A stretch of DNA of 64,000 nt from Scenedesmus sp. ARA3 (lineage: Eukaryota; Chlorophyta; Chlorophyceae; Sphaeropleales; Scenedesmaceae). Position numbers and translations under genes: made by a program. Positions 55,849 through 64,000 of this stretch are shown here, piece by piece. How positions within the stretch are numbered: position 1 is the stretch's first letter; the number at the start of each line of letters is the position of its first letter. The notes beneath the pieces are model-generated. The model was not told where the DNA came from. It worked only from the letters and a program-made list of their open reading frames with translations, and did no database searches. Location: NCBI GenBank assembly GCA_004335835.1, contig RWJK01001228.1, positions 1-64,000 of the forward strand, written 5' to 3'.

Positions 55849-56385
55849 ATGTGGTGCATAACGCAGAGCACCACTGCCTGGCTGCCAGCAGCCCGGCTCT
55901 CCTGTGGCTCCTGCTCTGTCGCTTTCACACACATAGTCTACTATCATGTGTGGCGAGCTGCAATGTATTTTTCGTACTGCACTTGATGGCACACTACACA
56001 CTTGACACAGCTGTCGGCAGCTGCCTGTGGCTGCTGCTGCCCCTGCACACATGCATTTGTGCATCACGTGGTGCGCTTGGCACCACCTGCCGTGCTGTGA
56101 ATGCTGCACCGTCTTCATGCTGTTACTGTGTAGAACTAGCTGCTGCCGCCGGCAGGGCTAAGGGCCTATGTTTGGTGAGTTGCGTTGTGGCCTGCACGTT
56201 GCGTGGTGGCCTTGCCCCATGCCTGTCATGTTTGTTAGGGTAACAGTCAAATGTTCTGTCAGTATCTGGCTCTCGATAATTAGGGACGGTTTCCCTTGTT
56301 GCGATGTGTTACCGTGGGCAGCCGTCTGGCAAACCTGGCGTGAATCTGATATCCAGGTGTCCAAGACTAGTCCACAAACCGCTGG

Positions 56386-57625
56386 CTACTGCTCTGGCAG
56401 CCCCACAATGGCAAGGAAGGTGCCGTCTGCCGCCCTCTCCACTGGCAGCTCTGCGCTGACAGCTGCAAAGTCGATGGTGCCGTACTGCAGCAGCAGCAGC
56501 AGCAGCAGGACGGCAGCAGCAGCAGCAGCAAACCACCTGGTGAAGATCAGGGTGTGAAGCACCATTGCTGCTGGAGTTCTGCTGATGTCTCTGATGCACG
56601 CTGCACTGTCGGCGCACTGCTGCAAGGAAATGACCACAGCAAAAGAATATGTTTCATCGACAAGGGTATCAGCACCCACATGAAGCTGTGCTATGGCTTG
56701 ATCAGTAACATGATGATGATGAAGCTGTGCTCTGGCCGCACGCTCACCAGGTGTGGGAACTGCTGCTGCTTCTCCAGCGGCGGCTGGTCACCCACGGGCG
56801 CTGCCGCCTCAAACACCACCTGCAGCAGCAGGGGCAGGCACAGCATGCAGTGCAGCGGCAGCGAGGAAGATCAAATCCAGCGGGGAGTGTGCTGCTCCAT
56901 TGCTGCGACAGCCAGGGCTAGGGCTAGGGCTGGTTCGGCTGGTTGATGCCAGGCAGCCGCAGCATGCAGCGGGCAGTCAATATGTGCGCCCACGTGACAG
57001 CAGGCGCTGCTGGGCGCTGCTGGAACACCAGTGCCAGTGCCAGTGGCAGTGCCAGTGGCAGCGTCGCTGCTGCCGCTCCAAGCCCACCTTGCTGCTGAGC
57101 TTGGTCGAGTCTATGGCCAGCACCAGGAATGTGCCGGGTACTGTTGTGTAGAAGTGGTTGGCCACTCCCAGCAGGAGCTGCGGCTCCTTGGTGAGGTGGA
57201 TGAAGCCGTCAGCCTGCGAAGCAGACAGCAGGGCAGGCACGTTACACAGTGCTACATTGGTGTGTGGGAGGCTGTGTGCTCAGGTAGTGCAGAAGATGGG
57301 GCTTATTGGTGAGGTGGATGAAGCCCTGTCCGCCTGCAGGGCAGGCAAGTATGCTGGATGGGCTGGTGGCTTGTCTACTGCTGGCAACAGCGCAGTGCGT
57401 ACTGCTGCAGCAGCTGCTGGCGTCCCGACCTGCTGCTTCAACTGCAGGTCTGCGTTTTAGACTGTATGATCTTATGATTGAAATATGGCAGCTGCGCAGC
57501 TCGAGGCGCACCCCATAGGTTGGTGGGAAGTATGGTTGCGCAGCAGCCTTGCACTGCTGCCACACCTCCTGCTGCACCAGGTGGTACAGGGTGCCATGGT
57601 CTGTGCCAACATCCGTGGAAGCCAT
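56386..57625 (-). CDS. DUF952 family protein
   Basis: Four exons join in phase: 57625-57512, 57213-57088, 56819-56748, 56484-56386; 136 residues, the normal length of the family. Seen: TLYHLVQQEVWQQCKAAAQP at the start, YFPPTYGADGFIHLT, the HFYTTVPGTFLVLAIDSTKL core, KVVFEAAAPVG and FPHLYGTIDFAAV. DUF952 proteins are small, widespread in bacteria and plants, and of unknown biochemical role; the conserved DGFIHLT motif is typical. An ATG at 57625 is the first in frame; a TTG further upstream was not used. The CTG run before exon 4 can be misread as a hydrophobic poly-Leu helix, but splicing removes it. It is convergent with GCN5 and divergent to TRM13. Confidence 0.92.
57300..57346 (-). repeat. 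Acceptor-side copy of DUF952 exon 2
   Basis: CTGCAG followed by GGCTTCATCCACCTCACCAA and a few more bases repeats the start of exon 2 about 130 bases upstream on the coding strand. The true exon starts at 57213. Confidence 0.88.
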
Positions 57626-58319
57626 TACAACTGTTTTCAAACGGTCAGCTTCACCTTCAGCTGCAGTTGCAGGTGCTGCAGGTGGTGCAAACGTGTGCTG
57701 TTGTAGATGTGTGGTGCAGCTGCAAGAGGGAGCGCAGCGCTAGTTTCAAAGGCAAGGGGACAAGAGCTAAAGTTGGGTTGCAGCCGGCACTAGCTAACTG
57801 TCATTCAATAGCTGCAATGAGCAGTACAGCTGCACGCACTGCGGCAGGGAAGCTACTGGTTGCAACTTAGGTGCTGGGGTTGCTGGAAGGCCTGCAGGCA
57901 CAATGACAAAGACGGACCTCTGCTAGGGAGTACTACCCTCGCTGTGCCCCAGCAATTAGTAATGAGGTACAAGATTTTCGAGTGTTTAGGTGGATGTTGC
58001 AATATTACAACCGCACGACGGCTGTCGTGGTTGCTTGAAAGGCTCGGTCGGCGCCATTTGGCGAGTTGTGTCTGTCAGGACTGAGCCAACATCTCGCAAC
58101 TGACGTGCCAAATATTACGTAACCACAACATTCATCTTAGGTGCTCTTTTTTGTGGTAGGCTGCTGGGCAGCAGTAGCAGCAGCAGCAGTGGCAGCAGCA
58201 GCCCAGCAGTTGACCACTCCAGCAACACCAGCACATCACAGTAACGCTGAAGGGGACAAACCTGCAACTCGAAGACAACAGCAGGAGCTGTCCTACATCC
58301 AGGCGGGCCTTCTGTCATC
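57626..58319. promoter_or_regulatory. Bidirectional intergenic region between DUF952 and TRM13 genes
   Basis: 694 bases between two divergent starts. It has few triplet repeats until 58170, where GCAGCAGCAG words begin ahead of the TRM13 start. No individual element was identified. Confidence 0.45.
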
Positions 58320-58415
58320 ATGTCAGGCTTAGGCAGCAGCCAGGATGCTGCTCCTGACCAGATGCAGGCACCTCACCCAGCAGCAGCACCATCACAAGAA
58401 ACAACAGCAGCAGCG

Positions 58416-58447
<32 letters not shown>

Positions 58448-59084
58448 TGGCTGTCAGTTCTTCATGTCAGGCAAGAAGCGGCTGTGCAACTGGCCCTGCA
58501 AGCCCGGGCAGCGCTACTGCGGCAACCACCTCTTCTCTGTCACAGGCGGAGGCGAGGCGCGGGTGCCCTGCCCAGCCAACCCCAACCAGTGAGCTGCTTG
58601 GCTTTTCAGCAGCAGAAAAGCTGTTCTGTGGCGTTATGTAGGCAGCAAATATCCAGCAGACGAGCAGCAGGCAAAAGCAGACTAGCAGCAGTTGCACATA
58701 TGCACTGCCCAACCCCAACCAGTGAGCAGCTCGGCCCAGCAGCAGTGTGAAGAGTAGATGCGCAGCGAACAGACAACAGATTCTGCAGCAGACTAGCAGC
58801 AGACAAGCTGCGCTCGCTGTGTAGCTATTTAGGTATTTTTACTGCCAGGAGTCCCTGCACTGCCGCCGAAGGACATGCAGCTGTTTCCAGCGTCCGAGGC
58901 GCTTGTTGCGCCTGCGGCAGATATTCCTCTGGGTTGCTACAAACATCAGCCAGTATCAGGCCGCTGATGTGATTCAGGAGGCACTGTGATAGCACCCAAG
59001 CAGTTGCCAGCCACTGCAAACTGTGCAAACTGTGCAACTTGAGTGTCATGCCTGCATACTGCTGCAGTACTCGTCTGCCCTGAT

Positions 59085-59120
<36 letters not shown>

Positions 59121-62067
59121 TTCAATTTGCAGTGATGTGCCTGCCAGCCTGCTGCAGCAGCACATCAGGAAGTGCCCAGCAGCAATACAGGCAGCAGCTG
59201 CAAGGGTGAGCCTCTAAGCGAGAAGCTCCTGGCACTCTATTGCACTGCACCACCACCACATAGCCAGCATGGCTGCTAACCGCAGCTCAGCGTGTGTTGT
59301 AGCTGCACGTGTCCAGCAGCACTGCAGGCAGCAACTGCAAAGGGTGAACGCTGTGCAGTCCCCAGCTTCCTGCCCAGCTCAGGTAGCAGGTGCAGCTGCT
59401 CCAGCAGCAGCAGCAGCAGCAGCAGCGCCCCTGGCATCAACCAGCAGCAGGAGTTGCAGCATACATCAAACTGCACACGCTCAGTGACGTGATGGATGAA
59501 ACTCACACCATAAACATGTTCTTAAGCAATGGAAATATGTGCATGTCGCTGTGCCCATAGAGCAAGCAGTGCACGTGCTCCTCGCATTGCGCCAGAGTTC
59601 CTGCGCCGTGCACACTCCACATCAGACTGTTTCTGTTTGTATATGTGCTGCTGCCTCTGCAGGCGCAGCCTTACTTCTGTGAGAACCTCAACACAGGCGC
59701 AGTGGACCCGCAGCAGGCCCTGCTGCAGCTGCAGCAGCGCCAGCTCACCCTGCAACAGCAGCAACAGCGCAGGCAGCGGCAGCGTGAGCGAGCTGCAGAC
59801 CGCAGCAGCAGCAACAGCAGCGGCAGCAGCAGCAGGAGCAAGGGACCGTTGTGTTTTGAGCTTCCAAGCGAGGAGGCTGCGCGGGTGTCTGCTGAGGCCT
59901 CTGCGTCGTTTTTGGGCGGCAATGCAGACCGGCGGCAGGCTGCAGCCATGCAGCACGGCCCGGCCTGGTTTGCTGAGTTTGTAGCTAAGGTGCGGGAAAA
60001 GCAGCACAGCGAAAGCAGAGTGTGTGCTGGCATGTGCTCAGGCCTGGTTTTCTGACATTCACAGCAATAGGAGTGAAGAACTGCCCAGGCAAACGAAGTG
60101 TGGATGTGCAGAGAGAAGCTGTTGGGCATATGCAGGTACTGCCATGCATGTCTGTGGCTGCATGCGATGTGCAGCAGCAGCACGGTTATACCTGCATACA
60201 CCCTAACTGTTTGTCACTGCAGATTTTAGCACAGCAGCTGCGGCTCTGCCACCTGTGCACTCTGTAGTGCAGGAAGCAGACAGCAGGCAACAACGACAAC
60301 ACCGTGTTTCATTGGTGTTGGCTCTGATGGCTTACCCGCCAATCTCCCCTTTGCTGCACTGTCCGCTGCAACCTGTTTTGCCTCACGTAACCCCTTCGCA
60401 GGTGGAGGCTGCGCACGCTGCGCTGTCAGGCGCATTTCCGGCCTCGCAGCGCGTGCTGGGCGGCGCTGATGGAGACGTGGCGGCGCTGTTTGAGTTCAGC
60501 CGGCGGCTGGACCCGCTCATGCCCTTTGATGGCAAGCATGCGGCGCAGCACGCATCGCTCGTAGGTGAGCAATGCATTGGGTAGATGCTGCTAATGCCCT
60601 TCAACGCGGTGCAGCACGCCTCTCTCGTAGGTGAGCCGTGATTAGGGTAATTGCTGCTGCTGCTGGTCAATGTGGCAGCACCTACTGACGCCGAAGGTGC
60701 TAACAGCCGTCTTGGCTGGTATATGCCTCTGCTCCTGCCGCACCTGTCCTGGCCATCTCTGACAGGCAACATGCAAGTCGTGCGGCTGCTGCAACAGCCG
60801 TCGTCGAGCGTGCGCCAAGGAGCTGAAATGCGTGACAAGGCATGCAGCAAATGCCTGTTCTTACATTGCTTAGCAGGTTGTCGGAGTGTAGGCACAAACG
60901 TGGCTATGCAGGCCGTGTTGCAGAACTGCTTACAACCGTCTTCAACCACACCCCTGCTGCTACACTGCCGACTGATGCCCTTTGAGGGCAAGCACGCAGC
61001 GCAGCACGCCTCGCTCGTAGGTGAGCAATGCATTGGATGAATGCTGCTGCTGCTGCTGGTTGCTGCCTCCATGGCTGAGCAGTCCGGAGTGTAGACAGCG
61101 GGATAGGCTGTGCAGGATTTGCAAGTTGCTTGCGGCCGTCTTTAACCACGCCCCTGCTGCTATGCTGCCGACTGCCCACAGGCAACATGCAGGCCGCGGG
61201 GCTGCTGCGCCAGCCGTCATCAACTGTGTTCCTGGAGCTGGGTGCGGGCAAGGGCTTCCTATCCGCCTGGCTGCACCAGGTGTGCAATGCACAAGACGTC
61301 ATCCTGCTGGACAGGATGGGCAATTTCGCCAAGAAGGTGCGGCTCTGGGCACCGTCTTGAACATGAGGCATACTATGTAGAACACACAGACAGACACAGC
61401 ATGCAGCATGTGGCACGAGCGCACAGGATGTGGTGCTGCTGGACAGGATGGGCAACTTCGCCAAGAAGGTGCGAGTGTGAGTGCACTGATAGAACCTGAG
61501 GCGTGGACACAGAGACAACGCATGCAGCACGTACATGCACACACGAACATGTACTCGCTGTGTGTTCAAGGGTGCCTGCAGGTGGAGCTGCTGCAGAGGT
61601 GGAGGTGTTGGCATGCAGCTTCTGAACCCACTGGCCCCGCTTATCAAGCGCTGCTGCTGCTGCTGCTGCTGCTGCCGTTGCTATGCCTGGTTCTCTGTTG
61701 CAGGCTGACCGGCGGCTGGCTACGCCACATCCGCCTCACACGCGTGGCAGTGTGTCCATTCGTGGTCATTGTTTGAAAGGTGTGCCTGCTGCTGTGCCTC
61801 ATTCTTCCTGTCATTGTGCACAGGCTGACCGGCGGCTGCGCCACATCCGCCTCACCCGCGTGGCAGTGGACTTGAAGGATGCGGCGCTGCTGCCGCTGCT
61901 GCAGCTGCACGTCAGCGGCAGCACAGCCGGGGACCCAGCAGGCAGCAGCAGCAGCAGCGTAGCAGCAGCTGGTAGTGCTGAGGCAGCAGCAGCAGCAGCA
62001 GCAGCAGCCGGAGAAGCTGAAGAGGATGCTGCAGCTGCTGATGTGGAGCCCACCCGTGCAGCCAATG

Positions 62068-62163
<96 letters not shown>

Positions 62164-63334
62164 CAAAGTGGAAGAAAGCCAACTGCAGCTTTGGTGGCAT
62201 GATCAGCTGGCGCAATCACCCACACGCAGCAGCAGTAGCAGCAGCAGCAGCCACTCAGCAGCGAGGCGCCTCGACTATGGCTGGACAGCAGCAGCAGCAG
62301 CAGCAGCAGCAGGTGCCCTGGGTTGTGACTGGCAAGCATTTGTGCGGAGCAGCGACTGATTTTGCACTCAGGGCGTGCTACAACGCCATCACATTGCGGC
62401 TAGCACCTGACAGCAGCAGCAGCAGCAGCGGGTCGCAATGCCAACAGCAGACACCAGCAGCGGCCAGCAGCAGCAGCAGCAGTCTGGCAGCGCTGGTGCA
62501 TCCTGAGCAGTACCCGCTGCAGGGCTTGGCTGTTGCCACCTGCTGCCACCACAGGTGTGGCTGGGCTGCCTATGTGGGCAAGGAGGCGCTGGCGCAGCAG
62601 GGCCTGCTGCAGGAGGAGTTTGAGACGATCGCTTGGTGCACAAGTGAGTTGGAAACAGCCAATCAGAGAGGATGTATGTTCGCCCCTGAACCTGATTTCT
62701 GCGCAACTGGGCACCCTCCTGCCAGTTGTACGGTGCAGACGGCTTCGGGATTACCGCTTGGTTGATCCATGTGCGTGCGCTGCAGCTGCAAATGCATCCG
62801 CTTGCATAGTCCTTGCATGCTGTGTGATGCACAACATGAGTTGTCGGCAAGGCAGCTGGGTGCTGATGCTTGGCATGTGGTGGAGTTGCGGAAAGGCAGA
62901 GGCATGGAGCTTGATACTCGCGCCTGCTGACACTTCACTGCTGCTGCTGCTGCTGCCAGGTTGGGCGGTGTGCGGGCATGAGGCGCCTCCAGGGGCAGGT
63001 CAGGAGGAGGGGCAAGATGAGGAGCACCCCAGGGGCCAGCAGCAGCAGCAGCAGCAGGCGACACGCGACACACCCAGTTGTGGCAGTTCTGCCGCTGGTG
63101 CTGGTGCTAAGGTCTCAGAAGATCCTGCTGGCAGCAGCAGCTGCGCCCCACTTGCCGGTGTTGTTGCGGCCGCAGCAGCTGCAGTCACTGCTGCCGTCCT
63201 TCCTGGCCAGACACTAGACTACCACCCTGCGGACTTGTTATCTAGGCAGCAGCGCATTAGCTTTGGGCTGAAGTGCAAGCAGCTGCTGGACATGGGCAGG
63301 TGTGGCTGGATCCACAGCGCGCTGCTGCCAGCCA

Positions 63335-63367
<33 letters not shown>

Positions 63368-63492
63368 GTGGAGAAGGGGTTGCAGGGGGTGATAGTGGCC
63401 TGGATGTGAGGCCGGTGGCGTACATTGATGCATCAGTAACAGGGGAGAACACGCTGCTGCTGGTTGGCAGGGTTGGCAGCAGCAGCAGCTGA
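58320..63492 (+). CDS. TRM13: tRNA 2'-O-methyltransferase TRM13
   Basis: Seven exons join in phase: 58320-58588, 59133-59205, 59663-59989, 60402-60564, 61182-61336, 61824-62643, 62960-63492; about 779 residues. TRM13 methylates the ribose of nucleotide 4 in certain tRNA acceptor stems. Seen in order: N-terminal zinc module CQFFMSGKKRLCNW...CGNH, a CHHC finger made across the exon 1-2 junction (VPCPANPNHD ... QQHIRKC), a Gln/Arg-rich linker, the SAM-binding motif VFLELGAGKGFLSAWL (about 295), DVILLDRMGNFAKK, RLTRVAVDLKD, VTGKHLCGAATDFALR, ATCCHHRCGWAAYVG, WAVCGHE, and RCGWIHSALL near the end. The protein is longer than its homologues (about 480) because of repeats; exon 6 holds some 30 consecutive CAG codons (62072-62160). 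A TGTAA follows at 63613. Confidence 0.95.
58702..59345 (+). repeat. Donor-side copies of TRM13 exons 1 and 2
   Basis: 58702-58724 repeats the end of exon 1 (CCCAACCCCAACCA followed by GTGAGC). 59311-59345 repeats the end of exon 2 (CAGGCAGCAACTGCAAAGG followed by GTGAAC). Confidence 0.8.
60591..61019 (+). repeat. Copies of TRM13 exon 4 end and exon 5 start
   Basis: The end of exon 4 (GGCAAGCATGCGGCGCAGCA to CTCGTAG) recurs at 60591-60634 and 60974-61019, both followed by GTGAGC. Between them, 60765-60820 is a diverged copy of the start of exon 5 (GCAACATGCAAGTCG...) after CTGACAG. Confidence 0.9.
61424..61757 (+). repeat. Copies of TRM13 exon 5 end and exon 6 start
   Basis: 61424-61469 repeats the end of exon 5 (CTGGACAGGATGGGCAACTT) with a GTGCGA donor. 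61702-61757 repeats the start of exon 6 (GCTGACCGGCGGCTGG...) after GTTGCAG; the true exon starts at 61824. Confidence 0.9.
62072..62160 (+). repeat. CAG triplet run of about 30 units in TRM13 exon 6
   Basis: An almost pure CAG run that codes for poly-Gln between the acidic segment and the KWKKANCSFGG segment. It is the longest pure triplet run in the window. Confidence 0.95.
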
Positions 63493-63612
63493 TTTGGCAA
63501 ACAGGCATTGGTTGTTGCAGCCTTTGTGGTTGCTGTTCTGTTGTGCCCCGTTTGTGCAGATTGTCACAGTGACGCACAGTGGCCAGCAATGTCCGTTTAG
63601 TTTTGTTGGGCT

Positions 63613-63617
63613 TGTAA
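63613..63617 (+). terminator. Candidate TGTAA polyadenylation signal of TRM13
   Basis: TGTAA about 120 bases after the stop codon at 63492. Confidence 0.6.
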
Positions 63618-63748
63618 AATTCAATTTATGGCTTGGCAAGCCAGTCTGTGCAGAACAGCCTGGTGACGATCACGTATGGGCACACATGCAGCGTATAGCA
63701 TCTAGTGACTAACCTACGAAGTACTCCGTTTTCAGTTTCATAGGCGGA

Positions 63749-63885
63749 TCAGTTCACATCCAAGTCAACATCAGTGGCGACAGGGTTTTCAGCCAGCCTG
63801 TTACAGATTCGAACAGCCTGCCACTCACTGGCAGTATTGAACTTTACACGCCACTCAGCACCGATACACGAGTATCTGCTACATG
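63749..63885 (-). CDS. Possible last exon of a minus-strand gene beyond the right edge
   Basis: The frame ends GAEWRVKFNTASEWQAVRIC, NRLAENPVATDVDLDVN and a stop. Composition is protein-like and lacks the repeat codons of random frames here. A TAG at about 63886 on the minus strand could be its acceptor. No family recognised, and no other exon can be seen in the 115 bases left. Confidence 0.3.
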
Positions 63886-64000
63886 TGGCCATGGCAGCAA
63901 TAAAACAAGCAAGTATACTTGCTGCCGGCACAACCCTTGCTGATCGTCACGATGTCTTATGCCTGACAGCATATGCAGCAATATGACTGGCACAATCAGT

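Noticed and set aside
56490..56540. Poly-Leu transmembrane anchor on the DUF952 protein
   Set aside because: It is the CTG tract before exon 4; splicing joins FPHL directly to YGTIDF, the normal family sequence.

Overview
This window is nuclear DNA of a green alga. The protein set is plant-lineage: a GC6/MAIGO4-type USO1 tether, a plant-type D-cysteine desulfhydrase, GCN5 and TRM13. Genes carry many short exons, exons are full of CAG/GCA/AGC runs (poly-Gln, poly-Ala, poly-Ser), and introns end in CTG runs followed by CAG. TGTAA, the usual chlorophyte polyadenylation signal, follows some genes. A chlorophyte, perhaps a chlorophycean, is an inference from this style. No rRNA, tRNA, CRISPR array or recognisable transposase or reverse transcriptase was seen. 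There is one assembly gap (28 N).

Layout. 59-2818 (-): secreted HExxH metallopeptidase, cut by the left edge. 3770-5863 (-): intron-less low-complexity protein of unknown function. 6814-11736 (+): D-cysteine desulfhydrase. 12304-15762 (+): calcineurin-like metallophosphoesterase. 18670-19907 (-): small unknown helical protein. 20827-28978 (-): USO1/p115/GC6 vesicle tether. 32650-35665 (-): CDC2-like cyclin-dependent kinase. 37232-39772 (-): ketoacyl-synthase-III/OleA-like thiolase-fold enzyme. 43115-48902 (-): FERM-domain protein with a very long poly-Gln tail. 49740-55587 (+): GCN5 histone acetyltransferase. 56386-57625 (-): DUF952 protein. 58320-63492 (+): TRM13 tRNA 2'-O-methyltransferase. 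A possible last exon of another minus-strand gene lies near 63749. Exon models were built by eye, and the phases of all joined exons agree. The genes are ordinary housekeeping genes and do not form a pathway or operon; several pairs are divergent and share short intergenic promoters.

The striking signal is in the introns. Nearly every multi-exon gene carries diverged partial copies of its own exons in the flanking introns. Copies upstream of an exon contain the 3' splice site plus the exon start; copies downstream contain the exon end plus the 5' splice site. This is what repeated tandem duplication across splice junctions would leave, and it implies a general way of enlarging introns and creating alternative splice sites. 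Some copies remain in frame with the true exon. A second pattern is that triplet repeats read CAG on the coding strand in exons but CTG just before 3' splice sites, so the repeat strand flips at exon borders.
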